A DNA stretch of 64,000 nucleotides from Dactylorhiza incarnata (Eukaryota; Streptophyta; Magnoliopsida; Asparagales; Orchidaceae), in assembly GCA_033032865.1 (NCBI GenBank), contig JAWHQI010000615.1, positions 408,982 through 472,981 on the forward strand. Reading direction: 5' to 3'. Below, piece after piece: positions 43,001 through 50,786 of the stretch (positions are counted from its first letter, which is position 1; each line of letters starts with the position of its first letter). A program made the translations under genes and the position numbers. The notes below the pieces were generated by a model, which searched no databases, was not told the origin of the DNA, and saw only the letters and a program-made list of their open reading frames with translations.

Positions 43001-46000
43001 ATAGAGCCTCACCCCAAAACATGACAGGTAGCTTTGACTCAGAGAGTATGCACCTCACCCTCTCCATCAAGGTCATATTCATTCTTTCAGCTACGTCATT
43101 CAGCTGCGGTGTTTTAGGCGGAGTCTTTTCATGTCTGATCTCATGCTCTCTACAGTACTCATCAAAAGGACCAATATACTTTCCCTCATTATCAGACCTG
43201 ATGCATTTTAGCTTCTTCCCAGACTGTCTCTCCACCTCTGCATGGAATTTCCGAAAAGTGTCGAGAACCGCATCTTTGGTCTTAATAGCATAGACCCAAA
43301 GTTTTCTCGAATAATCAGCAATGAACGTCACGAAGTAAGACGCTCCTCTCATCTGGACCTTCAATGGCCCACAGACATCAGTATGTACGAGCTCCAACGG
43401 CTCGAATCTTCTGGTGGAATTGTGGCTCTGGAATGATACTTTATTTTGCTTTTCAGTCATGCAATGGTCGCATCTCTCTAACTGATCCACAGATAGAACA
43501 TTGATCCTCTTCTTTCGGGAAAGACATCCCAGACCCTTCTGGTTAATGTGACTCAGTCCCCTGTGCCATAGAGATGTGGGTGTCTCATCTCTAGCGGTGT
43601 TGGCCTGAGCAGCTTCAGGTCTCCCTCCATGTAGTATAGACCAGTCTCTCTATAACCTCTGGCCACTACTAGTGACCCCTTGATTAGCTTCCAAAACTCT
43701 CCACCAAAGAACTTAAGTGTCCTTCATCACCTAACTTCCCAACTGAAACTAGATTGAAGTGAATATCAGATACATTTTGCACATCTATTAGGATCATCAA
43801 TCCTCCAGTGTTCGTCTTTAGGTGCATGTTTCCTTTTTTGGTAACTTTAGACGTGTCACCATTGCCTATCCTAAGCCCCTCACAATCGTGAGTAGTGTAG
43901 GTGGCAAATAACTCCTTGTAGGAGACATGAGTAGAAGCATCTGAATCAACAATCCAGCTTCGGTCATCACAAGAGAGTGCAGTTGTGACGTCATCTCCAA
44001 TAATGATGACATCGTCCTCCTTTGTAGATACAGTAGCTGCAGTGTGACTCTCCTTCTTATCATCAGTATCCGCTCCTTTCTTCCTCTCGCCATTCTTCAG
44101 TGAATAACAGAACTTCTAAATATGCCTTCTTTTATGACAACAATGGCACTCCACATTTTGATAACGTGACTTGGACCCCCCTGCTTTGGCTCCTCTCGCT
44201 CTTCTTTCCACTGCTCTTGCTCCTGCCTCTCCCCCTGGGCTTAGTAAAGAGGATGTCAGCTCGTGAAAAAGAGCATGATATCCCTTGAGAATTCCTTCTC
44301 ACCTCCTCGTTTAGGATGTCACCCTTGGCAATCTCCATAGTAATAATGCCCCCGGGAGAGGAGTTGATTACAGAAACTTTAACCATCTCCCAAAAGTCTA
44401 CAAGACACTTCAGTAGCCATAATGCATTAACCTCATCCTCGAAGGTCACCTTCATAGCAGTAACTTGATCTACAATACCTTGAAACTCGTTCACAAGATC
44501 CAAGATAGGTGAGCCATCTCTATACTTGAACTCCCCAAGCTTCTTCAGTAAATATAGTTTGTTGATGCCAGAGCTCTTGGCATACAACGTCTCCAAGGTC
44601 TTCGAAAGAATATTCGCATCTGCAATACTTGCAACATAATTGTAGATGTTCGGCTCTACGAACCGTCTGATAAATCCACAGCTTCTGGTGCTCCACCTTC
44701 CACTTATTGGGATCCATATCTTTGGGCATCTCCACAAATATGTGAGTATGTCAGCCCTTCACATAAATCATGTCTTCCATCAGTAGATGTCACTGATGGT
44801 AATTTACGTGGTTTAATTTTACTATTTGCTCAGAACCTGAACCTGAAGTAAACTTCATCGTGCTCTGTCAATTGATCGGACTGACCTCAGTTCTCTGAGC
44901 CGACTGTTTCCAAGAAGTAAATCTAAGAGGATGGGGCGCAGACCATTAGTCGTCGCCTACCGCACCCGATTACCAACCTGAAATATCTGATCGGCTCATC
45001 TCAAATCTCAAACAGGTCAGGCTGATAACTGCTCTAATCAAAAAACCTGCTTTTGACACCACATGTTGGGTTAGAGAGCACGCAAGCCCGATCAGAGCTC
45101 CTGCAAATTAGTTCGTGCAAGTACCTTCATGGCGGCTTAGCGGTATGCCGATAGTCCGATACACAACCAAAAAACACAGCACAAAAATAACAACAATAAA
45201 AGTGACACATTTAATGTGGAAACCCAAGAGAGTGAAAACCACAGGACGATCAGAGTCCAACCCAGAAAGCCGTCACTAAAGATGTACGAAAAACAAATAG
45301 GCAATTACAAGGCTTACCCTCCTCGATCCATATAGGATCTTTACCAACTTCGCCAACACAATATTACATAATAAATAGTAGCAGAAAAATTGCAAGTTAC
45401 TGACGGTGGCGGGCGAAACGGATTACACAAATCCGCTTCAAGATGCCGCTTCGAATCCTTGGCCAAATCTTCTCCAGATCCAATTCATATAGGCGAAGTA
45501 TTCCTCGTTAACGTCGCAGAACAACGTACGAAAGCTCTCTCAAACTAAGATGGGTTGCCACAAAGGTCTCCCAAGAGAAATCTTCAAATGTTTGTGTTTA
45601 GAGAGAAGTGGATGTCTTTCTCATTGTCCATCATGGCTATTTATAAGGACAAATCCATGGAGGTAGTAGTGGTAGATGGCATGAGGTAGATGTGGATGAA
45701 ACTTCCCTTGGCCTCTTTCCTGGAAGCTTCAATTGGTCAAGAACACGTGCCAATTTCCATGGTCAAAGGTGGCTACCTCTTTCCCCATTTGGCATGAAAC
45801 GCGTCATTTATAATGGTCAAAAAGGTGGTTACCCCTTTTCCCACTTAGAAAGAAAAATAACGCAACAAGAAACTGTTATGAGTCTAGCCCGTAACGTCGT
45901 CGGGATCTTGTCGGAGGTGGCAATGAAAGCGGAGATACAAGGGATTCAAACTCTGCCTACAGTGAATGTGAGGAGGAAGGAGGGGGTGGAGTTCAACCCT

Positions 46001-49000
46001 AACCCTAATCCTAGAAGAATGTTGAAGAAGAAGAAAAGAACTAGAAAGAAATAAAAGATGCAAACATAAATAATTAAACTGGATAGTGTGTCATGTGAGA
46101 CTCTAACATTCCAACCGTCCTTCAAATTGAGTATGTCGTCAACCTCGAATGAGGCTCGGAGATCTGATCATCTCGCTCCTTAATTTCCCGCAAGAATAGT
46201 TTCTCGTAGTCCGTTGATGTTGCGGAGGTGCAACAAGCGACACACTGTCATTGAGCTCCCAAAGGTCACAAAAGACCGCAAGGATCTGGCGTGGCGGAGG
46301 CACTTGCTAAAGAAAGACTGCCAGACATATCTGCAGTCGAGGAAAGTGTGATCGGTAGGCAATCGAGGGAGACGGAGGATCGTGTTGTATGTGAGATGCG
46401 GCGATCAAAATCCGTGACGTCAACTGAGGAATGGCCGCCCAAAGGAATGGCTTTAGAGTGGCCAGCGGAGCAAGTGACTGGAGTGGAGGTTGCGGAATGG
46501 AGACTGCGGGGACTGATGGCGATGATGCCTGTTGTGTGAGGGCATCAATCGGAGGTGATGGCAGGGCAATGGGACAGGCGAAGATTCATGGAGTTTCTCA
46601 GTGCGCTGGTCGGAGCGACGACTACTCTAGTGAGATGGGTGGCTGTTTCCGATGGGATTGAATCATTGAAATAGAGTCTGTCAATGTTGGTTGTGAATCA
46701 CGACAACATGACATCGTATGATGTTGACAACTCCAATAGATGCACGAACATCGAACGAAGGATAATTTACTCGTCGTAGCTCATCTCCACGCCGAAGCGA
46801 TTAAGTAATCAATTAATTGTAACAGAAAATTAATTAAGTAATTTGTCCTTATGATTTTTTTTTAAAATTAATTAACCAAATTGGTCAATTAATTAAATGT
46901 ATAGACCTACAGCCTGGGTCTGCTAGCGTGAGGAGATACGAGCATAAAGAGAAGTTGGCACTGGGCTTGATGCTCGCTGCATGACACAATGCTCTGAGAA
47001 AATGGTTGGAGGGGATTGCAGGCGCAAGCTCTAATTGACGCAGAATAATGGGTCTCGACAGGAGTGGACGAGATTGTATCACATGGTATGAGAGTGCCAA
47101 TGTCCTTAGACTATTGGTAACTATTATTAACGAATTGTGTGGTAGTTTTTCAGTCTTCTAAAGTAGTGAAGCAAATGCCATGTCAAGCCAGAAGGGAGAG
47201 AATGATGTTAAAATGACATGCATATGCACTGACCTTGACTAATAAACAGATTCTGGCTAGCTCGACGAACAATGACCCGAAATATAGATGATACTTAAAC
47301 TACTCGGCATTACTCGGAATAAAGATAATTTATGAAATAAAAGATTATTAGCATACGCCTGTAACACACCATCCTCTTTTTTCGAGCTTGCCCTCAAGCT
47401 TATAACAATGGAATGGATTCTGGACCATAAAGGGTGACTCATCATCTGGTTCTTTAATCTCTCGCTAGAACAATTTTGTGTTCTTTTGCCAAAAGAATGG
47501 CGCCCCCGTACTAGCAGAAAGGGGGCAAGACTTCCTCAATATGGGTGCCCGGTAACTTGTCAGGACAATATTGATCTTCGCACGTCGAGAGGAGAGTCAA
47601 CGTAAACAACGTCGGTCTTGGTGCGTAAGATTAATGATAGAGGGTCGTCCTAGAGAACAATTTTAGATGATGATTGTTGTGTGACAACTGGACTGGCCAA
47701 AATAGCCACGGCCTGTACTTGGTCGGGCAGGATATCTGATCGTGTGATAAGCAGTTAGATAATTTGTTGCACAACAATAAGGCCATCGTGTTTGGCAAGG
47801 GTTATGACGTAAAATGCTTGTGACGCCTTGTAGACGGCCAGGGCGGTGGCAGAGATGTCGTAGATGCAATGGAGTTGTCCGAAAGGAACCTAGCTCAACC
47901 TATGGGATGAGGTGAGGGAGTCGAGCTCAACCTGCGAGATGCAGTGAGCTCAACCTGCGGATTCGATGAGGGAGTCGAGCTCACAATGCCTTAGATGTAT
48001 GGATCAATTAGAGTCAGATGAGAGAGAAGAGGGAACTATGGATTTACTTTTTACCTCCATTCTATGTCCCCATGGGGCCTTTAAATAGAAAATACACGAC
48101 ACATGTAGAGTATTTACTAACTCCCTAAAAGATGACGACGCTTAAACTGCTCGATATGAACCGAAATAAAGATACATAAAATATGAAATAAAAGATGATT
48201 AGCTGATTTCTTCTACAACTTCATATAATATTCAAATTAAGAATGCCACTTTATCTGTGATCTATAACTTGAATTGCATATGGATTGAGCTAACATTTTA
48301 TGAGTTATATGGATATATTTGAATATTAAAGAGAATATATGACGAGTAAAAGTTACAAGGAGTGCATATAATGTGATATTTAAAAAATTCAATACAATTG
48401 TTAACATTTTAGTTGTCAGTAGTAATACCAGAAGAGCGGAAGCAACAACAATTGTGATTCCTGTTTCAAGATTCATTTCCCCAGAAGCAAGAGGAAGATA
48501 TGGCTTGTTAACCTAAAATAAAATGAGAATATGATTTTAAACTTCTATATTTGGAATAAATGATAGAAAATAAATGATGATAAATTATGGAAAAATAATT
48601 AGCCGGCATGATTATAACTTAGTTAATGGTGTAATACCAATTATAAGTGCAAAATATGAAGGACACAAAATACATCAAATTGCAAGATTGGGCCAACAGG
48701 CCATGTCCATTAAATTAAACATAGAAGTAAATATTTCAATACAAAAAGTTTGTATCACGCTCAAAAAAAATTTTGAGTCTATTGCATCTATCCAACCTCA
48801 AATTTACACTAATTGTGATTTTTATTTGAACACACGAACATATCTAATATGAGCATACAAAAACAAAACACTCGCCAATGCTTTTTAAAACTGAATAAGC
48901 TAACTAGATGAAGATGCTATTTACAAGAAATCGGATCTACAACTTCATTTACTTGTCTCCACCTTGACTTTGTAGTTTGTAGTGCAAAAAAAGTCCGCGG

Positions 49001-49911
49001 CTGCAGGGAGGCTTTTAATGCAGTGCTTTATGACGGCGCAACTGCTATTTACAAGAAGTCTCTGTTGAGTAACTAGGTGGATACATTATTGAGCATGTTT
49101 TATACATAGTAAATTAAAGATGAATATTCTGAATCTTGACTTGCTTAGCATGTGCCTATCTAGTTCTTATTATTTATTCAGACATGAAATTTTCCATTGA
49201 AGGCAAAATGTGGCATGCATATAACTAGCGACTGGCGTGGAAGTGTTGTGCACTAGTACCTTATCAATGTCTATGTCAAATAGCTGATTAATTCCAGTGA
49301 TGTAGATCATTAGCAAACCAAAAGCGGCTATTGCCTGCATGCACATTATTTAAAGTAACATCCATCAAAATATTATCCTGCTTTGAGAAATTCAAGTAAA
49401 TATGGAGATTCAGATTCTACCTTAAATAAACCAATGAGAAAGCACGGAGAAATATCTGACAAGTTCTCAATAGCCATCAGAGAACCTGAGACGACGCCGA
49501 AAACCTGGACACGCATATATGTACGTGGACATTTGAATTAATACTGAAACATCTTTTTTTTGCCAAATTTACATTAATATTTAATTATGTATAAGTGCAT
49601 GCTGCAAGACTTAACTGTTCCCATGCATGCGTAAGGGCGTGTAAAGGTGTAGAAAATCTTTAAAGGAGCAATCAATGCCTTCATTACATTCACCAGACTA
49701 TAATCTTCATCGGCCGATGGTAGTCCATAGTTTGGACAGCCAGTGCTTTTTGACCTCCATCTCTTTAAATTATTCTTATTCTGTCCAACAATATTATTTC
49801 TCTCATAATGATAGTTTATGCAATAACCAGTAACTCCTACATTAGAATTCAGTTTTTCTGCCACAGTAAACTCTTTCCAATTTGAGTAATGGAGCCGTGC
49901 CACACTATGAC
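21822..49911 (-). CDS. UbiA-family aromatic prenyltransferase gene (homogentisate/flavonoid prenyltransferase-like), partial
   Basis: This family transfers a prenyl group from a prenyl diphosphate to an aromatic acceptor in plastid membranes (tocopherol, plastoquinone, or prenylated flavonoids, coumarins and xanthones). Seven exons, all GT-AG, encode about 275 residues of alternating hydrophobic helices. The first Asp-rich motif is intact: [10 protein letters not shown] followed by [12 protein letters not shown]. Later parts are [23 protein letters not shown] and [20 protein letters not shown]. The second motif (KDxPDxxGD) and C-terminal helices are not in the window; neither is the first exon with the transit peptide. 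No stop or frameshift is seen in any exon, so the gene may be active if the missing exons exist. Two introns are about 13 kb because of transposons. The acceptor substrate cannot be told from sequence. Tocopherol versus specialised metabolism is open; some divergence from the conserved homogentisate enzymes hints at the latter. Confidence 0.85.
22127..22228 (-). CDS. Prenyltransferase exon (seventh)
   Basis: 102 bp, 34 codons, acceptor TTGTGACAG, donor GTTCTA. Encodes [20 protein letters not shown] and SSFFHMQ, matching LPLLRWKR...FFLH(I/M)Q of the family. It lies 13.2 kb from the sixth exon. Confidence 0.88.
22440..22570 (-). pseudogene. Copia tail remnant (end of RNase H)
   Basis: Read on minus, a short frame gives [20 protein letters not shown], resembling the copia C-terminus (ADIFTKPLK...MRSLL). 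No other part of that element is recognisable nearby; a partly repeated GAAGTTGACCTTTAA (22499 and 22559) suggests local duplication. It lies inside the prenyltransferase intron. Confidence 0.45.
22796..24180. repeat. Direct duplication of about 150 bp, second copy split by a Harbinger-like element
   Basis: Copy 1 is 22796-22950 (CTAACCATTCTCTCCAT, GAGTTCATTAACACTA, CATCTCTCTCTC). Copy 2 is 22993-23040 plus 24093-24180. The two halves of copy 2 join at the TTA target site, which independently fixes the borders of the element at 23041-24092. Confidence 0.75.
23041..24092. mobile_element. PIF/Harbinger-like non-autonomous DNA element H1
   Basis: 1052 bp. Terminal inverted repeats GGCTTTGTTTGGCGCGG and, reversed from the right end, GGCTTCGTTTGGCACGG, flanked by the 3-bp duplication TTA (23038-23040 and 24093-24095). 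TTA/TAA duplications and short G-rich TIRs are diagnostic of PIF/Harbinger. No transposase ORF is present. It shares its TIR with the element at 50787-51390. Confidence 0.85.
24366..24678 (+). repeat. Reina-like chromovirus: LTR 1
   Basis: 313 bp, TGTTATGCCCCCGGG to CGTAACA, with TATAAATACCC at about 24547 and stems such as GGGCTGAACC...GGTTCAGCCC. Followed by primer binding site TTTGGTATCAGAGTC. The homologous LTR 2 is at 29852-30171 and an inverted LTR 3 at 31316-31630. Confidence 0.92.
24716..26010. mobile_element. hAT-type non-autonomous element at the gag start codon
   Basis: 1295 bp, flanked by an exact 8-bp duplication ATGGTGAC (24708-24715 and 26011-26018), the hallmark of hAT elements. 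TIRs are TAAAGCTGTCAC and TAGAGCTATCAC. The interior is rich in CCGGAACCG repeats in both orientations and has an (ATT)n tract at 24978-25013. No transposase. The duplicated target contains the gag ATG, so a start codon is present on both sides. Confidence 0.9.
26011..27107 (+). pseudogene. Reina-like chromovirus: gag remnant, zinc knuckle and protease
   Basis: Begins at the duplicated ATG ([17 protein letters not shown]). A coiled-coil N-terminus includes [20 protein letters not shown]. The frame runs through a Gly-rich linker directly to the zinc knuckle [17 protein letters not shown], so the capsid domain that should lie between is deleted. An aspartic protease follows with [12 protein letters not shown], then VQWLRQL. 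A small frame change near 26070 separates the first codons from the main frame. The frame ends at 27107 through loss of one base near 27080, just before the RT. The zinc-knuckle form CxRCDEKYxxGHxC and pol order fit chromoviruses of the Reina type. Confidence 0.85.
27080..29850 (+). pseudogene. Reina-like chromovirus: RT, RNase H, integrase, chromodomain
   Basis: [45 protein letters not shown], and catalytic FFDDILIYS. RNase [15 protein letters not shown], then [19 protein letters not shown]. Integrase zinc region: [13 protein letters not shown], with CEVF where CxxC is usual. Integrase core: [11 protein letters not shown], then a TAG at 28814, a frame change near 28885, and [14 protein letters not shown] (D and E of the DDE triad). 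A stop occurs near 29478, after which GPFRI- and [18 protein letters not shown] sequence continues. A chromodomain is readable in pieces: [30 protein letters not shown] and FSDFQLEDK. Two stops and two or more frameshifts make it inactive. The PPT GATGGGGAGGGGAA precedes LTR 2. Confidence 0.93.
29852..30171 (+). repeat. Reina-like chromovirus: LTR 2, shared with a second tandem unit
   Basis: 320 bp, same orientation as LTR 1. Instead of a target duplication it is followed by another primer binding site (TTTGGAATCAGAGCC) and gag start, so this LTR serves two consecutive units. This is the product expected from unequal recombination between LTRs. Confidence 0.9.
30172..30865 (+). pseudogene. 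Second chromovirus unit: gag start, truncated
   Basis: ATG at 30201 gives [19 protein letters not shown] and [20 protein letters not shown], nearly the same as the gag of the first unit. After [12 protein letters not shown] it continues into a Gly/Pro-rich stretch with no capsid domain and meets an inverted partial copy around 30866. Bases 30637-30660 (GGGCTCCAGCAGGGCGGCGG) recur inverted at about 30866-30888. Confidence 0.7.
30866..31315 (-). pseudogene. Inverted gag start of a related chromovirus
   Basis: On minus, ATG at 31286-31284 gives [20 protein letters not shown] and [20 protein letters not shown]. It is clearly related to, but more diverged from, the two plus-strand gag starts than they are from each other. 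The primer binding site TTTGGTATCAGAGCC lies at 31299-31315. The gag is truncated at the head-to-head junction with the plus unit. Confidence 0.75.
31316..31630 (-). repeat. Chromovirus LTR 3, inverted
   Basis: 315 bp, plus-strand TGTTACGAAACTAC to GGGGGCATAACA. Related to LTR 1 and 2 in reverse; divergence is visible throughout (for example GGTTCGGTTCAGCCC stems retained, TATTTAAGT in place of the TATAAATAC box). Flanking bases do not match those left of LTR 1 (GTAAC against CCACT), so the cluster was not formed by one simple insertion. Confidence 0.85.
31631..33140 (+). other. Unidentified coding-like remains
   Basis: A plus frame from about 31633 to 31968 ([20 protein letters not shown] ... 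HIVLASHPE) and another at 32236-32571 (ending [19 protein letters not shown]) have codon-like texture, rich in Ser, Pro, Asp and Glu, but match nothing I recognise. The flank left of LTR 1 (24250-24365) reads in a similar style ([12 protein letters not shown]), so the chromovirus cluster may have landed inside this sequence. From 32580 on there is no frame. It may be gag or spacer of an unrelated non-autonomous LTR element. Confidence 0.35.
33141..33575. other. LTR-like AT-rich segment
   Basis: GAGCCAGGGAGA before TTGATAGAAATCGACGAC looks like a polypurine tract and LTR start, and CTTTATATGCC at about 33342 like a TATA box. GGATGATCGGAGACAGACATC resembles GATGATCGGACACCGCAGATG in the LTR remnant at about 19395, so the two may be distant relatives. 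No end or partner could be defined. Confidence 0.3.
34149..34226 (+). ncRNA. 5S rRNA-like segment, copy 1, in Cassandra LTR
   Basis: CTCCAAGGTTAAGCGTGCTC corresponds to the 5S A-box region, and GTAGTCCTAGGATGGGTAAC to the intermediate element and C-box region; CCTCCTGGGCAGTGCTCGC is the 3' part. The first third of 5S rRNA is not recognisable. It is an element-borne relic of pol III promoter sequence, not a functional rRNA gene. Confidence 0.85.
34362..34439 (+). ncRNA. 5S rRNA-like segment, copy 2, in Cassandra LTR
   Basis: Essentially identical to copy 1. It lies in a 199-bp direct duplication (34029-34227 and 34240-34438, period 211 bp), so this LTR has two pol III-type internal promoter regions. 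Confidence 0.85.
34524..35409. other. Intron sequence with a 9-bp minisatellite (34831-34953)
   Basis: GTGCTCACA is repeated perfectly 13 times plus a partial unit. Both flanks are copies of TGCTCTTTATGCCC, so the array sits between two short direct repeats. Frames through it stay open ((QCS)n, (TVL)n, reverse (VST)n), but this is a property of a 9-bp repeat without stops and not evidence of a gene. Around it I see only AT-rich intron sequence up to the exon at 35410. Confidence 0.85.
35410..35499 (-). CDS. Prenyltransferase exon (sixth)
   Basis: 90 bp, 30 codons, acceptor TATTTCAG, donor GTAAGTACC. Encodes [20 protein letters not shown] and LILSAYSVN, matching the family's G(W/Y)xVGSWPL...AYS(I/V)N. 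It lies 12.9 kb from the previous exon; the intervening intron holds copia C2 and other elements. Confidence 0.88.
35500..37826. other. Intron sequence without recognisable genes
   Basis: 35500-35870 is AT-rich. 35920-36090 is a GC-richer island whose left edge (GGCCTTGTTTTGGCGTG) resembles the Harbinger-like TIR, but no right TIR or duplication was found. 36160-36560 is purine-rich. 37370-37760 is G-rich and resembles the 1020-1480 segment in texture only. No RNA gene or conserved frame. Confidence 0.5.
37827..38610 (-). repeat. C2 3' LTR
   Basis: 784 bp. Shares long blocks with 45064-45867 (for example CAAAAATAACAACAATAAAA, CTATTTATA near 38396). It is less complete near its inner end, where the partner has about 20 extra bases. 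Confidence 0.88.
38811..42290 (-). pseudogene. C2 RT and RNase H (split by a solo LTR)
   Basis: RT (about 42290-41544): [58 protein letters not shown], and the catalytic YVDDMLIV at about 41813-41836; then [20 protein letters not shown]. RNase H starts near 41420 (SEHSSA), is cut by 39370-41404, and resumes at 39364 with [39 protein letters not shown] and LSTTETKF. The end ([14 protein letters not shown] and LTKTV) reaches about 38830. Several frameshifts and stops are present, so it is inactive. Domain order and motifs are those of Ty1/copia. Confidence 0.9.
39370..41404. mobile_element. Solo LTR of a gypsy-type element (TGTAACACCCC...GGTGTTACA)
   Basis: 2035 bp, bounded by TGTAACACCCC and GTGTTACA with the perfect target duplication CAGCG (39365-39369 and 41405-41409). 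No internal coding region. Removing it with one CAGCG restores the C2 frame ([15 protein letters not shown]). Long LTRs starting TGTAACACCCC are typical of Tekay/Del chromoviruses. It is the residue of LTR-LTR recombination and younger than C2. Confidence 0.9.
42891..43600 (-). pseudogene. C2 integrase
   Basis: Pre-integrase zinc region near 43500-43560 ([12 protein letters not shown]), then [16 protein letters not shown]. Core: [14 protein letters not shown] (first Asp), [17 protein letters not shown] (second Asp) and the stretch [11 protein letters not shown] (Glu; LNDV where QNGV is usual). [17 protein letters not shown] follows. About 200 residues are continuous from 43490 to 42891 in one frame. 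42300-42890 is the damaged linker to RT. Confidence 0.88.
43700..44760 (-). pseudogene. C2 gag, zinc knuckle and protease
   Basis: Gag (44737-44132): [20 protein letters not shown] and [20 protein letters not shown], then [18 protein letters not shown], the copia UBN2-type gag fold. [10 protein letters not shown] zinc knuckle with stops is near 44150. The protease (about 43970-43900) reads [20 protein letters not shown], in which the catalytic DSG/DSA is DSD, so activity would be lost. [11 protein letters not shown] follows. Frameshifts separate the blocks. Confidence 0.85.
45064..45867 (-). repeat. C2 5' LTR
   Basis: 804 bp partner of 37827-38610; CTATTTATAAGG near 45640 in plus orientation is the reverse of a possible TATA region. 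Adjacent inner sequence (45048-45063) is the primer binding site region. Confidence 0.88.
45868..48428. other. Intron sequence with degraded non-autonomous LTR element fragments
   Basis: 47283-47366 and 48133-48223 are direct repeats (TTAAACT(A/G)CTCG, ATAAAGAT, AAATAAAAGAT(T/G)ATTAGC). Read on minus, the left one follows the purine tract AAAAAAGAGGATGG and starts TGTTACAGG, as a 3' LTR would; the right one contains TATTTAAAGG and may be the 5' LTR. The internal part would be about 0.6 kb, without coding. Near 46110, minus GGACGGTTGGAATGTTAGAG looks like another LTR start. 46120-47100 has no convincing frame. Confidence 0.45.
48429..48512 (-). CDS. Prenyltransferase exon (fifth)
   Basis: 84 bp, 28 codons, acceptor ATTTTAG, donor GTATTA. 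Encodes [20 protein letters not shown] and the start of the next helix. [12 protein letters not shown] is nearly invariant in plant homogentisate prenyltransferases. Confidence 0.9.
49260..49334 (-). CDS. Prenyltransferase exon (fourth), first Asp-rich motif
   Basis: 75 bp, 25 codons, acceptor GCATGCAG, donor GTACTAG. Encodes [17 protein letters not shown]. NQxxDxxxD binds the Mg-prenyl diphosphate in UbiA enzymes, and all its key residues are present. Confidence 0.9.
49421..49504 (-). CDS. Prenyltransferase exon (third)
   Basis: 84 bp, 28 codons, acceptor TGTCCAG, donor GTAGAATC. Encodes [20 protein letters not shown] and the rest of the second helix; [10 protein letters not shown] matches the family's (A/V)E(N/R)LSDLSP. 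Confidence 0.88.
49616..49911 (-). CDS. Prenyltransferase exon (second), N-terminal region
   Basis: 296 bp. Acceptor TTAATGCAG before GTCATAGTG; donor GTTAAG after GGAACA. Encodes a polar, plastid-presequence-like region followed by [22 protein letters not shown], the first conserved helix (compare F(S/C)RPHT/YA in the family). It begins with two bases of a split codon, so an earlier exon must exist; none was identified in 57833-58700 or nearby. Confidence 0.82.
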
Positions 49912-49962
49912 CTGCATTAATAATGCAAATCTTATTAAGAACATGCAGTTATTAATAAAAAA

Positions 49963-50180
49963 TGTAGAGAGAAATACTAGACAAGAGAGAAAAATAAAGC
50001 CAAGAGGAAGATATTGCTCGAACTTTCCAAATTTATCATCATAATTCTTAACACAAAGGAGTACATTATATAGATATCATAGAACTAATAAATGCCTGAT
50101 TAAGATAAGCAGAGGGCAGGTGGGAGGCGAACAGCAACAGCACAGGACTTTAAATCATGCGTGGCTTGGATCAATTTCCA
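49963..50180 (-). repeat. C3 3' LTR
   Basis: 218 bp; about nine-tenths identical by eye to 57613-57832. Short LTRs for a copia element. Confidence 0.92.
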
Positions 50181-50276
50181 ATACCCCCTCTTGATCCAGC
50201 CGTTCACAACATTTAGGGCTTTTCTCAGTTTCTGGAAACGAGTTCTTCTGAGGGGCTTCGTCAAAATGTCGGCAAG

Positions 50277-50786
50277 CTATTCTTCTGTGGGGCAGCTCTC
50301 CACCATTTCTCTAACATAATGATACTTCAGTTCAATATGTTTGCTTTTACTGTGAAAAACAGGATTTTTGGCAAGGGCTATGGCCGGTTGATTATCACTC
50401 TGGATGATTATGGCTTTCTCCTTGTTCCTCTCATCCCCTTCTCTTCCACTTTTGATTTCTTCATGAATCCTTTCAAGACATGTGGCTTCAGAGGTGGCAG
50501 GGCATAACGCCATATATTCGGCTTCGGTGGATGAAAGAGCCCCGGTGTTTTGTTTCCATGAGGACCAGGAAATGACTTTGCTTCCTGCTAGAAACACAAA
50601 ACCTCTTGTGCTCTTACTGTCATCGTTGGACCCTCCCCAATCGGAATCACTATAACCCGTGATGGTATTGTTAGCTTCATGTTGATATAACAGACCGTAA
50701 TTCTTAGTTCCTTGAATGTGTCGGAGAATACGTTTTGCAGCTAGAAAATGACTGGTTTTGGGGCAGCTGACGAATCGTGATACTAA
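50277..50786 (-). pseudogene. C3 RNase H
   Basis: GSKVISWSSWKQNTGALSST, EAEYMALCPATSEATCLERI, PAIALAKNPVFHSKSKHIEL and KYHYVREMVESCPTEE, ending at about 50277. Upstream (50600-50786) GFVFLAGSK and SDSDWGGSNDD-type residues can be read on minus. The domain is cut upstream by the element at 50787-51390. One frame is open for at least 106 codons, so this part is well preserved. Confidence 0.9.

Larger units (their letters stand above)
37827..45867 (-). mobile_element. Copia element C2, minus strand, with nested solo LTR
   Basis: LTRs at 45064-45867 (5') and 37827-38610 (3'), both TGTTGGG(C/T)TAGAGAGCACG at one end and GCAACA/CTCAACA at the other. Flanks AGCAA and AGAAA may be a mutated target duplication. 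Read on minus: primer binding site region TGGTGTCAAAAGCAGG, gag, zinc knuckle, protease, integrase, RT and RNase H, then the PPT AAAAAAAGGAGATT and 3' LTR. The 39370-41404 insertion splits RNase H; without it the element is about 6.0 kb. It lies in the same orientation as the prenyltransferase gene, inside its intron. Confidence 0.9.
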
